Below are positions 1 through 8,900 of a stretch of 51,754 nucleotides of DNA, piece after piece. Below the pieces are notes generated by a model. It worked only from the letters and a program-made list of their open reading frames with translations, was not told where the DNA came from and made no database searches. Origin of the DNA: an uncultured Rhodospirillales bacterium (GTDB lineage Bacteria; Pseudomonadota; Alphaproteobacteria; Azospirillales; Azospirillaceae); the NCBI GenBank assembly GCA_903856295.1, contig CAIOBP010000056.1, positions 1-51,754 of the forward strand, read 5' to 3'. A program made the position numbers and the translations under genes. Within the stretch, counting starts at the first letter, position 1, and every line of letters starts with the position of its first letter.

Positions 1-970
1 AGCTGATGCCATCGAACGCGGCAACACTCAGAGCCTCGCTGCCGCCAGCACCACTGCTGGCCACATACTGCAACTTACCCAAATCAGACGCCGCCACCCG
101 CACCACGCCCTGAGCCTGCTCGGACGCCGAAGCAAGGTTGGTGGCGCCGTTGAGCGCGATCGCGCCCAACCCGGCGGGATCACCGAACTGATACTGGGTG
201 ATGACGTCCTGATCGCCATCGCTGACGCTGAACAGCGTCGACAGCGCCACCGACTGTCCCTTGGCCAGGGTGCCGGGAGCGGAGCTTGTAACCACCGGCG
301 CGTGATTGCCGCTGCTGACCATCGATACGCTGGCGGTGTTGCTCCAGCTGGTGCCATCGGAGGCGGCGACGGTCAGGGACTCGGTGCCGCCGGCGGCGCT
401 GCTGGCCGTGTAGCGCAGCTTGCCCAGATCCGAGGCGGCGACCCGGACGATGCCCTGGGCCTGCTCGGACGACGAGGCGAGGTTGGTGGCGCCGTTGAGC
501 GCGATCGCACCCAAACCGGCGGGATCGCCGAACTGGTACTGGGTGATGACGTCCTGATCGCCATCGCTGACGCTGAACAGCGTCGACAGCGCCACCGACT
601 GTCCCTTGGCCAGGGTGCCGGGAGCGCTGGTCACGACCACCGGGACATGGTTGCCGCTGTTGACCATCGACACGGTCGCGGCAGTGCCCCAATCGATCCC
701 GTCATACGCTGAAATACTGAGCGACTCGGTGCCGCCGGCGGCGCTGCTGGCCGTGTAGCGCAGCTTGCCCAGATCCGAGGCGGCAACCCGGACGATGCCC
801 TGAGCCTGCTCGGACGACGAGGCGAGATTGGTGGCGCCGTTGAGCGCAATCGTGCCCAAACCGACGGGATCACCGAACTGGTACTGGGTGATGGCGTCCT
901 GATCGCCATCGCTGACGCTGAACAGCGACGACAGCGCCACCGACTGTCCCTTGGCCAGGGTGCCGGGCGC
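1..970 (-). repeat. Near-identical 345-bp tandem coding repeats
   Basis: The segment reading GCCACCGACTGTCCCTTGGC on the plus strand recurs with its CGACTGTCCC part at 251, 596 and 941, an exact 345-bp (115-codon) period. Long stretches between these points are the same almost base for base, for example 380-500 against 725-845. Further units lie at about 1310, 1640, 1960, 2290 and 2630 with similar spacing but have diverged in DNA sequence. The array continues past base 1. Confidence 0.9.
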
Positions 971-3577
971 AGTGGTCAGAACCACCGGGGCCTGATTGGC
1001 GGTAACGTTGATGTTGATGGTCGCGGAGTTCGACCAGTCGATACCATCATTGACGTAAACCCAGAGCGACTTGGCGCCCGCCGCTCCGGCGGCGACAGTC
1101 ACTTTCGCCAGATCCGCAGTATTGAAGCCATAGCTGTCATTATGACACCAGTCATAGAAATTGTTGGCGCCATTAAGCTGGAGACAGTGGTTGGGATCAT
1201 TGACGATGAAACAATCAACAGTATCACCATCAGGATCACTGACTTTGAAAAGGCTGGATAGCGCCACGGACGTCCCAGCCCGCATGGTATTGGTGCTGCC
1301 GGTAACAACCGACGGACGATTTGTGGTCAGGCTGATTTTGCAATCGCCCCAATATTGGCCATCGGACGCGGAAACCGTCAGGGTTTCTGTGACATGACTG
1401 CCGCCACCGACATAATTAATCTTGCCGATGTCGGCGGCGTTGATGATCGCGATGCCCTGCTGCTGCTCGCTGGCGCTGGCCAGATTGGTCGCGCCATTCA
1501 AATCGATCGAGCCCGCTCCCGCAGGGTCGGTGATCTTGTATTGGCTAATCGGCAAATTCAGCGTGTCGGAGACCGTGAACAGCGAGGACAGCGCCACCGC
1601 CTGCCCCGGTTGCAAACTCGTTGACCGGCTGGTGAGCAGCGGTCCCCGGGCATCGGCATTGAAATGGATCGAGGTGTAGGCGCACCAATTGGCATTGTCA
1701 CATGCCGCGACCTGGAGCCAATGGTCGCCGGCTGTGTCGACGGAATAGGTCAGCTTCGACAAATTGGCAGTATCGAAACAATACCACCCAGAAGATTCAG
1801 AGCTTGCCATATAGTTAGTGACGCCGTTCATATGGATACTGTGGCTATAATCCAGTATCTTGACATAATTGATTGGATCATTATCCGGGTCTGTAATCGA
1901 GATCACACTGGCAAGCGAAATCTCCGTCTTTGAATAGACCTGGGCGGCGAGCGCCGTGACCACCGGGGCCTTGTTCTGACCATTGATGGTAACGGAGGCG
2001 ACGTTGCTCCACTGAATGCCATCGCTGGCCGAGACCGCAACGGTGTGGTCACCAGTATAGACATAATACTGAAGCTTCGAGAGATCGCTGGCTTTGATCC
2101 GGTATATCCCCTGGGCCTGCTCGCTGGAATTCGACAGCACATCAAGATTGTACCAGGTGAAGTAGCCATTATGGCTGGTATCTTCGAAGCGATACTCGGT
2201 GATCGGATTGCCGCTGCTGTCATTGACTGAGAAAAGGCTCGAGGCGTCGACATAGTACCCTGCGTGAATTGGCCGCGACCGCGCGGTCACCACCGCCGCC
2301 GGGTCCTTCCAGTTGGCGACATCGGCGGTGTCAACGCCCCAGTGCTGGCCATCGAAGGCGGAAATCACCAGGGTTTCCCGGCTCGCGCTGGCCGAGGCCT
2401 GATAGGTGATCTTGCCAAGGTCGGCCGCCGCGAAACGATAGATGCCGTTGGCCTGCTCGGCGGCGGAGGCGAGGTTCGCTGCGCCATTGAGATTGATGCC
2501 ACCACTTCCCGTTGGATCACGCACCTGATACTGAGTGATCGTCAAACCAGCGAGATCTGCAACGGAGAACAGGCTTGAAAGAGCGATCGACTGACCGATA
2601 TGCACCGCTTGAGTGTGACCCGTGACATCAGGCGGCTGATAGGCGACCGGCCCGTCATGCGCGGCACCCGAGCTATCCGACAGCCGGTAAATGACAATCG
2701 TGCTGTCGTCGGCCCAGCCGGTGGCCGCGTCCACCGAGTGCTCGCCCTGGATCACGATATCGGCGGGATCGCCATTGTCCGGCGCCGGACCGCTGTTGTC
2801 GACCCAGAGCGCGTTGTGACCGGAGCCCGAGGTCACGGTGGCGATGTGCCCGCCACCGCCCTGCCAGCCCATTTCGACGATGTCGCCGGCTTGCAGCAGC
2901 GCCCGCCAGTCGCCGGTCTGCTTGCCGCCATTGAAAACGATCTGCCACTGGCCGTTGCCGGTGATCTCGGTGGTGTCGAGCCACGCGCTTTCTTCGGGCA
3001 GAGAGGCGCCGGCGGCGGCGGCGATATTGCTGGTCAGCACCCAGCAGCCGCAATTGTCCCAAACCTTGCCGATGAAGGTCTTGGCGATCGCCGCCACTTC
3101 CGCCGCCGTCGCCTTGTTCGGCGTCGGATCGACATAGTCGGTGCGGGTGACGAAATCCACGTCTCCGGCGTGGGTCCAGCTGGTGTCGAGCCAGCCGTTC
3201 CAATAGGTGGCGTTGGCGGCGTTGCTGGTATAAACGCTGAGATAGGTGCTGCGATATTGCTGATCCGAGCTCGTGAACTCGAATGAACTCAGGGCAGCGC
3301 CGTTATCCCGGGAAACATACTGCCCATTCTTGTAGTCGAATGTCAAACACGTATAGCCGTAATTATACTGATTCCCGGCACTGATCTTCCCATAATCGCA
3401 TGAGAAGTACCCATAATCATAGGTCTCCGCCCCGCCATAGTTATCGCGGTCATAGGCCCTGACCACCAGGCTTTTGGGCAAACCGCCGCTGGCATCGATT
3501 GTGAACAGGGAGGACAGGCTGTAGGTCTGGTGGCCGGTCGAAACGACACTGCCTTCGTTGAAAGAAATCTGTGCCAT
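1..3577 (-). CDS. Giant repeat protein with N-terminal NlpC/P60-like module (partial, C-terminus outside window)
   Basis: The frame is open from the ATG at 3577 (preceded by GGGAGA) to base 1, giving 1192 codons without a stop. Residues 1-150 match nothing I recognise. Residues about 155-290 look like a papain-like NlpC/P60 or CHAP module: a Cys pair (NCGCW, near 174-176), then about 70 residues on a GDIVEMGW...GHIATV stretch with the His near 244, then a WVDN stretch. Catalytic Cys and His are my assignment. From about residue 310 there are eight repeats of 110-115 residues, each with a (V/S)ALSSLFSVSD start, a TQYQFGDP-like strand, a NGA(T/A)NLAS segment and an (S/A)DG...WS end. Such repeats are typical of very large secreted or adhesive proteins. 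No N-terminal signal peptide is visible, so type I secretion through a C-terminal signal beyond the window is possible (inference). Stretches around 1100-1350, 1780-1900 and 2030-2240 are less GC-rich than the rest. Confidence 0.85.
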   Translation of the reverse strand, partial: MAQISFNEGSVVSTGHQTYSLSSLFTIDASGGLPKSLVVRAYDRDNYGGAETYDYGYFSCDYGKISAGNQYNYGYTCLTFDYKNGQYVSRDNGAALSSFEFTSSDQQYRSTYLSVYTSNAANATYWNGWLDTSWTHAGDVDFVTRTDYVDPTPNKATAAEVAAIAKTFIGKVWDNCGCWVLTSNIAAAAGASLPEESAWLDTTEITGNGQWQIVFNGGKQTGDWRALLQAGDIVEMGWQGGGGHIATVTSGSGHNALWVDNSGPAPDNGDPADIVIQGEHSVDAATGWADDSTIVIYRLSDSSGAAHDGPVAYQPPDVTGHTQAVHIGQSIALSSLFSVADLAGLTITQYQVRDPTGSGGINLNGAANLASAAEQANGIYRFAAADLGKITYQASASASRETLVISAFDGQHWGVDTADVANWKDPAAVVTARSRPIHAGYYVDASSLFSVNDSSGNPITEYRFEDTSHNGYFTWYNLDVLSNSSEQAQGIYRIKASDLSKLQYYVYTGDHTVAVSASDGIQWSNVASVTINGQNKAPVVTALAAQVYSKTEISLASVISITDPDNDPINYVKILDYSHSIHMNGVTNYMASSESSGWYCFDTANLSKLTYSVDTAGDHWLQVAACDNANWCAYTSIHFNADARGPLLTSRSTSLQPGQAVALSSLFTVSDTLNLPISQYKITDPAGAGSIDLNGATNLASASEQQQGIAIINAADIGKINYVGGGSHVTETLTVSASDGQYWGDCKISLTTNRPSVVTGSTNTMRAGTSVALSSLFKVSDPDGDTVDCFIVNDPNHCLQLNGANNFYDWCHNDSYGFNTADLAKVTVAAGAAGAKSLWVYVNDGIDWSNSATININVTANQAPVVLTTAPGTLAKGQSVALSSLFSVSDGDQDAITQYQFGDPVGLGTIALNGATNLASSSEQAQGIVRVAASDLGKLRYTASSAAGGTESLSISAYDGIDWGTAATVSMVNSGNHVPVVVTSAPGTLAKGQSVALSTLFSVSDGDQDVITQYQFGDPAGLGAIALNGATNLASSSEQAQGIVRVAASDLGKLRYTASSAAGGTESLTVAASDGTSWSNTASVSMVSSGNHAPVVTSSAPGTLAKGQSVALSTLFSVSDGDQDVITQYQFGDPAGLGAIALNGATNLASASEQAQGVVRVAASDLGKLQYVASSGAGGSEALSVAAFDGIS

Positions 3578-3725
3578 GGTCCGTCTCCCATTCACGAGAC
3601 GCCTTCTGCGTCTGGAATCTGGGGCTGGCGCCTTCGCGGCTTCTGGCCGACGTGACAAGGCTCCCGATATCCCACACTAAACGTATGGGCATCGGCCAAG
3701 CAGTGACGGTGATCACTCCCCCGTC

Positions 3726-3754
3726 AAAAAAGCCCGCCGCCGTCTTGAGGCGGG
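3726..3754 (-). terminator. Rho-independent terminator, minus strand
   Basis: On the minus strand, CCCGCC and GGCGGG form a 6-bp stem around a short loop and are followed directly by CTTTTTTG. It lies downstream of the CBS gene and upstream of the giant repeat gene, so it should keep CBS transcription out of the latter. Confidence 0.7.
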
Positions 3755-3797
3755 ATTGTTTCGGCGCGTGAGCCGTCGCGCCCGGGCACGACAAAAG

Positions 3798-3830
3798 GCG
3801 GGGCGCCGGTCAGGCCGACCGGCGCCCCGC
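3798..3830 (-). terminator. Strong hairpin terminator after the CBS gene
   Basis: A perfect 13-bp stem (GCGGGGCGCCGGT against its complement) with a 7-nt loop is followed on the minus strand by CTTTTG. It starts 36 bp past the CBS gene stop codon and forms a tandem pair with the hairpin at 3726-3754. Confidence 0.7.
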
Positions 3831-3865
3831 TCACTCGCAAACAATATCCCGATAAAATATAGTAT

Positions 3866-4324
3866 TTATTGTTTTGTGTCGTCAACGGCCCCGGAGCTGA
3901 CAATGAACTCGTCACTGTCCTGGATATCCTGCTCCAGGGAACGCCGCACCTCCATGAAGATGTCGCGCAGGGAAACAATGCCGATCACCTTGCCGTCCTC
4001 GACCACCGGCACATGACGATAGCCGTTTTTCTGCATCAGGTTCATCGCCTCGACCAGCGGCGCTTCGGGAGGCATCACCTTCGGGTTCTTGGTCATGATG
4101 TCAACCAAGCTGGTATTCACCGGATTCCGGCCGATCGCCACCACCCGGAAGTTGATGTCGCGCTCGGTGACGATGCCCAACAACTCATCCCCGGCCTGAA
4201 CCAGAATGGCGCCGACCTGACATTCCAGCATCTTGCGCGCGGCCAGGGACGCCGTGGCATCGCCGGGCAGAGACACCAGCTTGCCGACATTAATGAGGTC
4301 GCACAACATCTTGCGATGGGGCAT
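3866..4324 (-). CDS. CBS-domain pair protein
   Basis: A 152-residue protein made almost entirely of two CBS motifs (about residues 8-65 and 73-130), the Bateman module that binds adenosine nucleotides. The second repeat contains the usual YRHVPVVEDGKVIGIVSLRD-type strand pattern. Stand-alone CBS pairs of this length are common in alphaproteobacteria and act as energy-state sensors for partners that are seldom known. I chose the ATG at 4324 because AAGGAGA lies just upstream; the frame stays open further upstream but has no comparable ribosome site and would run into the divergent glycosyltransferase region. The C-terminus is acidic. Two terminator-like hairpins follow. The specific partner cannot be told from the sequence. 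Confidence 0.9.
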   Translation of the reverse strand: MPHRKMLCDLINVGKLVSLPGDATASLAARKMLECQVGAILVQAGDELLGIVTERDINFRVVAIGRNPVNTSLVDIMTKNPKVMPPEAPLVEAMNLMQKNGYRHVPVVEDGKVIGIVSLRDIFMEVRRSLEQDIQDSDEFIVSSGAVDDTKQ

Positions 4325-4470
4325 GTCTTGTCTCCTTGGCTTCGTGACCGGCGCGGACCGCGGCCCGCCTCCCCATGGTTTGTAACCGAAGTCGCGAACC
4401 ATGCCACCTAACATTTTTGCGTTGGCCCGTGTATGCTCCGCCGCCCGAAGAAGCCCAGGAGCGCCCGCCC

Positions 4471-5328
4471 ATGCCGTCTTTGCTTTCGATCGTGGTCTCC
4501 ACCTACAACTGGCCCCAGGCGCTGGAGGTGGTGCTGCAGTCGCTGGAACGCCAGACCGACCGCGGCTTCGAGGTGGTGATCGCCGACGACGGCTCAAAAG
4601 AGGAAACCGTGGCGCTGATCCGCCGCTATCAGGCCCGCTTTCCGGTACCGCTCAAGCATGCCTGGCAGGAGGATCGGGGCTACCGCCTCGCCGCCGGCCG
4701 CAACCGCGCCATCGAGGCCGCCAGCGGCGACTACATCGTGATCATGGACGGCGACTGCTTCGTGCTCCCCGACTTCGTGGCCACCCACCGGCGCTTGGCC
4801 GAACCGGGTTGGTTCGTCTCGGGCAAACGCTCCTACCTGCGGCCGGGCATCTCGGAGCGCATTCTCGGCGGACAGCCCTGCCTGGGCATGAGCAACCGGG
4901 CGGTGTGGTTCGCTCGTTCCCTGCTCAACCAGTGCACCCGCCCCGCCGAATTCATCACCCTCGGCGAAGGCGCCTTCCGCAAGAAACAGCCCACCGAATG
5001 GAAAAAGGCCCAGACCTGCAATCTCGCGGTCTGGCGCTCGGACTGCCTGCGCATCAACGGCTTCGACGAACGCTATGTCGGCCACGGGCTCGAGGATTCC
5101 GATTTCGTGCTGCGACTGATCCGCAGCGGCGCCCGCCGCAAACTCGGCAACAACGCCTCGCTGGTGCTGCACCTCAATCACGAACGCCGCAACCGCCCGC
5201 CCGAGTCGAAGAACGCCGAACTGTTCGCCGCCCTTGAGGCCGGAACCGCCTTCCGCGCCGGCTTGGGACTCGACGAAACGGGGTCTGGGGCCGTCGGCCC
5301 CAGTGGGGCTCAGGGGCGGAGCCCCTGA
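4471..5328 (+). CDS. Family 2 glycosyltransferase
   Basis: A 285-residue GT-A fold glycosyltransferase. It begins SIVVSTYN, has ADDGS at 39-43 for nucleotide binding, the metal-binding DGD at 93-95, and GLEDSDF near 206-212 carrying the ED pair expected for the catalytic base region (a GT2/GT7-C-like C-terminal half). It should transfer a sugar from a nucleotide donor to a surface polysaccharide or lipid; donor and acceptor are unknown. The ATG at 4471 has AGGAG about ten bases upstream; an earlier start at 4375 adds a Pro/Arg-rich extension unlike the family. Oddly, the last 16 or so codons are read from the hairpin repeat that begins at 5280, so the natural end of the family domain is about residue 269. 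It is divergent from the CBS gene. Confidence 0.88.
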   Translation: MPSLLSIVVSTYNWPQALEVVLQSLERQTDRGFEVVIADDGSKEETVALIRRYQARFPVPLKHAWQEDRGYRLAAGRNRAIEAASGDYIVIMDGDCFVLPDFVATHRRLAEPGWFVSGKRSYLRPGISERILGGQPCLGMSNRAVWFARSLLNQCTRPAEFITLGEGAFRKKQPTEWKKAQTCNLAVWRSDCLRINGFDERYVGHGLEDSDFVLRLIRSGARRKLGNNASLVLHLNHERRNRPPESKNAELFAALEAGTAFRAGLGLDETGSGAVGPSGAQGRSP

Positions 5329-5398
5329 CCATCGGAGACCCAGGGGCTCCGCCCCTGGACCCCGCCAAAGGCCGGCGGCCTTTGGAAACCGGGATTTT
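5280..5398 (+). repeat. Intergenic hairpin repeat, copy a
   Basis: A GC-rich palindromic block: GGGGCC/GGCCCC, CAGGGGC/GCCCCTG twice, then a 9-bp stem CCAAAGGCC-ggc-GGCCTTTGG at 5365-5385 followed by AAACCGGGATTTTTT. The same order of elements appears at 36139-36235, 42010-42078 and, inverted, at 51708-51754. It overlaps the 3' end of the glycosyltransferase gene and probably also works as its terminator. Confidence 0.85.
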
Positions 5399-6073
5399 TT
5401 AGAAGTAACCGTAGGCGGCGGCGCGCTCCCACCAGGGGAGCGCCTCGGCGACCGTCCAGGCCGGGCCGTGGCCGCTGTAGAGCTTGGCCGCCGGGTCCAA
5501 CTCCTTGAGCAGACGGCTGATCGAGGCGCTGAGCGTGCGCCCGTTCCCCCCCGGCAGATCGGTGCGCCCGACCCCCTGGTTGAACAGCGTGTCGCCGGTA
5601 AACACGAAGCCATCGAAAATATAGCACACCCCGCCCGGCGTATGACCGGGAGTGAACAGCACCTTCACCTCGAAGCCTTCGAAGGGCAGCACCGGTTCGC
5701 CCTCGAAATACTCGACCGCTTTCGGCCCCTGAATGCGCCGCTGCATCAAGGCTCCGGCCCAGTTGGCCACACCGTCGATGATCGGACGCTCCTCCCGGTG
5801 GGCGCGGCAGCCGACGCCGGTCGCGGCCTGAACGTCATGAACGCCGCCGAGATGATCCGGATGGCCGTGAGTCAAGAGTATGTCGGTCACGACGCCGCCA
5901 TTGGCCTGGACCGCCTCCAGCACCATCTCGGCATCGCCGCCGGGATCGATCACCAACTGGCGGCCGGTCGGCACATGCTTGACCACATAACAATTTTCGT
6001 ACCAAGGCGGCGCCACGACCACGGTGGTGATGGAAAAGTCGCCCACAGTCTCGCAGTTGTCACGCGGAGCCAT
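5399..6073 (-). CDS. MBL-fold metallo-hydrolase (glyoxalase II-like)
   Basis: A 224-residue metallo-beta-lactamase-fold enzyme. The metal motif THGHPDH (His69, His71, Asp73, His74), the third-strand His in FTPGHTPGG (His144), Asp161 in FTGD and a late His in YSGHGP make up the full dinuclear site of glyoxalase II-like hydrolases. It lacks the C-terminal helical domain of true GloB (about 255 residues), so it belongs with the small cytosolic YcbL-type group, which hydrolyses glutathione thioesters or related compounds; the substrate is not evident. The start at 6073 has AAGGGAG upstream. It lies 52 bp downstream of kup on the same strand and may be the last gene of that run. Its stop abuts the hairpin repeat. 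Confidence 0.9.
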   Translation of the reverse strand: MAPRDNCETVGDFSITTVVVAPPWYENCYVVKHVPTGRQLVIDPGGDAEMVLEAVQANGGVVTDILLTHGHPDHLGGVHDVQAATGVGCRAHREERPIIDGVANWAGALMQRRIQGPKAVEYFEGEPVLPFEGFEVKVLFTPGHTPGGVCYIFDGFVFTGDTLFNQGVGRTDLPGGNGRTLSASISRLLKELDPAAKLYSGHGPAWTVAEALPWWERAAAYGYF

Positions 6074-6125
6074 CAGGCCGCTCCCTTTCGACTAGAGTTC
6101 GGGAAGAAGGGTGTCGGGATCACGG

Positions 6126-8051
6126 TTATATATCGATGCGGATACCGACTTCCATCACCTGTGCATCGGGAATTTTGAAATAGTCGGCGGGATGGGCGGC
6201 GTTGCGCGCCATGAACGCGAACACGAACTCCTCGAGCCCCTCCATCGCCGGATTGTCGTCGTTGGGCACGATACGCTCATGGCCGATGTAGTAGCTGACC
6301 CGGTCGGGATCAATGTCGAGGTCCTTCTCCACCAGCACGCAGCCGCGCAGCGCCACCGGCAGGTTGGGCGTCTGCATGAAGCCGTAGCGCGCCTGCACCC
6401 GCCAGAAGCCATTGCCGAGCGATTGAATGTCGAGCCGGTCGCGCGCCCGCACCTGGGGTTCCTCGGCGGTGCTGACCACCACGATGATCAGGCGCTCATG
6501 CAACACGTGATTGTGCTCGGCGTGATGCAGCAAGGCCGGCGGCAGATCGCTCGAGCCCTTGGTCACGAACACCCCGGTTCCGGGAATGCGCGTGAGCCCG
6601 CCGGCCTTGAGCCGGGCCAGAAAATCGGGCAGCCCCTCGGTGAACTGGCGCAAGCGCTGATCGACGATGTCGGTGCCCTTGGTCCAGACCCACATCAGCC
6701 AGAACACCACGATCCCAGCCACCAGCGGCAGCCAGCCCCCCTCGGGCAGCTTCAGCAGGTTGGCACTGAAAAAAGCCAGGTCCACCGCGACGAACACCGC
6801 CACCATCGGCAGCCGCACATAGGCCGGCCAGCACCAGTTGGAGCGCATCGCCTCGTGCAGCAACACGGTGGTGATCAGCATCGTCCCCGACACCGCGACT
6901 CCATAGGCCGCGGCCAGATCGTCGGAGGTCTTGAACAGCAGCGCCACCGCCAGCGTCAGCAGCATCACGCCCCAATTGATCACCGGCACATAGATCTGGC
7001 CGTAGCCCTCGCCGGAGGTCTGGACGATCTTGAGCCGGGGCCACAGGCCGAGCTGGCTGGCCTGCCGGGTCATCGAGAACACCCCGGAAATCAGCGACTG
7101 GGAGGCGATCACCGTGGCCATGGTGGCCAGCCCGACCAGCGGCAGCATCATGATCTCGGGGGCGAGATGGTAGAACGGGTTCTCGATCTCGCCCGGATCC
7201 CGCAGCACCAGCGCCGCCTGACCGGCATAATTCAGCACCAGCGCCGGCAGCACGAACACCGTCCAGGCCACCCGGATCGGAAAGCGCCCGACATGGCCCA
7301 TGTCGGCATACAGCGCCTCACCGCCGGTCAGCGCCAGAAACACCGCGCCGAACACGAAGAACGGCGTCCAGCCGCCGCCGAGAAACACCCCAAGCGCGTA
7401 GTGCGGGTTGAGCGCCGCCAGCACCTGCGGCGTCCGGACGATGGACACCAGCCCGAGCAGCGCGATCGTCAGAAACCACACCACCATCACCGGTCCGAAC
7501 AACCGGCCGATTCGCGCCGTGCCCCTGGACTGCACCAGAAACAGCGCCACCAGAATCGCGATGGTCAGCGGCTTGACGTAGGGCAGCAGCGAGGGCGCCG
7601 CCACCCCCAGCCCTTCGACCGCGCTCATCACCGAAATCGCCGGGGTGATCACGCCATCGCCATACAGCAGGGCGGCGCCAAAAATGCCCAGCAGCAGCAA
7701 CGCGCTGCGCCGGTTCCGGCCGGCATGGCTCCAGGGATGCACCAGGGCCAGCAGCGCGAGGATGCCGCCCTCGCCATGGTTGTCGGCGCGCATCACGAAC
7801 ACGACGTATTTGACCGAGACGATCAGCAGCAGCGACCACACGATCAGCGACAAGATGCCCAGCACCTCGGCCGGAGCGGGGACGCCACTGCCCGCCGCCG
7901 CCAGCACCGCGACCTTGAAGGCATAAAGCGGGCTGGTGCCGATGTCGCCATAGACGATGCCGAGCGCGAGCAGGCACAAAATCGGCAACGGCCGCTTCTC
8001 CGCCGCTTTGGCCTCGGAAGGCGGATTCGGCGCGCTGATCACCGGAGCCAT
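6126..8051 (-). CDS. kup: Kup-family low-affinity potassium uptake protein
   Basis: A 641-residue inner-membrane protein of the KUP/HAK/KT family, which brings in K+ with protons. The hallmark GIVYGDIGTSPLYAF is at residues 31-45, followed by about twelve hydrophobic helices up to about residue 450 and a hydrophilic cytosolic C-terminal domain ending in a family-typical RIDI. Length is normal for the family (about 620-650). I chose the ATG at 8051, which has GAGGAA six bases upstream; a GTG at 8075 would add eight residues but overlays that ribosome site. It follows the scpB-like gene by 30 bp on the same strand, so the two are probably co-transcribed although no functional link is obvious. 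Confidence 0.96.
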   Translation of the reverse strand: MAPVISAPNPPSEAKAAEKRPLPILCLLALGIVYGDIGTSPLYAFKVAVLAAAGSGVPAPAEVLGILSLIVWSLLLIVSVKYVVFVMRADNHGEGGILALLALVHPWSHAGRNRRSALLLLGIFGAALLYGDGVITPAISVMSAVEGLGVAAPSLLPYVKPLTIAILVALFLVQSRGTARIGRLFGPVMVVWFLTIALLGLVSIVRTPQVLAALNPHYALGVFLGGGWTPFFVFGAVFLALTGGEALYADMGHVGRFPIRVAWTVFVLPALVLNYAGQAALVLRDPGEIENPFYHLAPEIMMLPLVGLATMATVIASQSLISGVFSMTRQASQLGLWPRLKIVQTSGEGYGQIYVPVINWGVMLLTLAVALLFKTSDDLAAAYGVAVSGTMLITTVLLHEAMRSNWCWPAYVRLPMVAVFVAVDLAFFSANLLKLPEGGWLPLVAGIVVFWLMWVWTKGTDIVDQRLRQFTEGLPDFLARLKAGGLTRIPGTGVFVTKGSSDLPPALLHHAEHNHVLHERLIIVVVSTAEEPQVRARDRLDIQSLGNGFWRVQARYGFMQTPNLPVALRGCVLVEKDLDIDPDRVSYYIGHERIVPNDDNPAMEGLEEFVFAFMARNAAHPADYFKIPDAQVMEVGIRIDI

Positions 8052-8081
8052 AGTCTTTTCCTCGTTCCTAGTCACCCCGGC

Positions 8082-8861
8082 CTAATCACCCCGGAACACC
8101 GGCGGCCTCTTCTCGGCGAACGCCTGCAAGCCCTCGCGATAATCGCGGCTTTCGCCGACCTGACGCCGCAAATCCTGCAAGCGTTCGAACTGAGTCGGCG
8201 CCAGGGACTGGGCGTCGGCCAGAATGCGCAAGGCTTCCTTCATCGCCGCGATGGTCAGCGACGCGTTGGCCGCGATGGTCCGGGCCTGATCGGTGGTGAA
8301 GGCGGTGATATGATCGCCGGGCACGATGTGATTGACCGCGCCGAGCTGATAGAGCCGCTCCACCCCCAGCGGCCGGGCGGTATAGATCATCTCCTTGACC
8401 ACCGCCACCGGCAACGCCGCCACCAGCGACTTCAGGCCGGTGACGTTGTAGGGCACGCCCAGCCGCGCCGGCGTGATCGCGAAGGTGGCATCGGGCGTGG
8501 CGTTGATCAGGTCGCAGGCGAACACCACCTCGCAGGCCCCACCCCAGACGCCGCCCTCGACCAGCGCGATCACCGGCGCCGGAAACTCCTGCAACCGCCG
8601 CACCAGGGTGCGCAGCGGGTAGCTCCAGCCGAGCGGATCCCGGGGCGAGGTCGGCAACTCGTCGACATCGTGCCCGGCCGACCACACCCTGGCCCCGGGC
8701 CGCGCCCGCAGCACCACCGCCCGCGCCGCGCGCTCGCGCAGGCGGTCGAACGCCCGCGTGAGTTCCCCGATCAGGGCCTCGCTGAGGGCGTTGCGCTTTT
8801 CGGGATGATCGAGAGTGATGGTGGCGATCGCCCCATCCTCTTCCACCGAAACCAAGGCCAT
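8082..8861 (-). CDS. scpB: Methylmalonyl-CoA decarboxylase-like crotonase
   Basis: A 259-residue enoyl-CoA hydratase/isomerase-fold protein that resembles E. coli ScpB (YgfG) along its whole length rather than generic crotonases. Shared features are SAGHDVDELP (61-70), PRDPL, VEGGVWGGACE (101-111), GVPYN (135-139) and the C-terminal FERLQ...Y.EG...F.EKR.P.F pattern. The residues used for decarboxylation in ScpB (His in AGHD, Glu after GGA, Tyr in VPYN) are all present as His64, Glu111 and Tyr138. The expected reaction is (R)-methylmalonyl-CoA to propionyl-CoA plus CO2. No methylmalonyl-CoA mutase or CoA transferase is nearby, unlike the E. coli operon; it sits between a coiled-coil membrane protein and kup. 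The ATG at 8861 is the only good start. Confidence 0.88.
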   Translation of the reverse strand: MALVSVEEDGAIATITLDHPEKRNALSEALIGELTRAFDRLRERAARAVVLRARPGARVWSAGHDVDELPTSPRDPLGWSYPLRTLVRRLQEFPAPVIALVEGGVWGGACEVVFACDLINATPDATFAITPARLGVPYNVTGLKSLVAALPVAVVKEMIYTARPLGVERLYQLGAVNHIVPGDHITAFTTDQARTIAANASLTIAAMKEALRILADAQSLAPTQFERLQDLRRQVGESRDYREGLQAFAEKRPPVFRGD

Positions 8862-8900
8862 GGCCGCTGGCCCTCCTGGGCGAAGCTCGGAAAAAGTCGC

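Noticed and set aside
1-970. CRISPR-like array
   Set aside because: The repeats are 345 bp, contiguous and in frame within a long gene; there are no spacers.
5280-5398. Insertion sequence
   Set aside because: No transposase and no room for one; the element is a short non-coding palindromic block.
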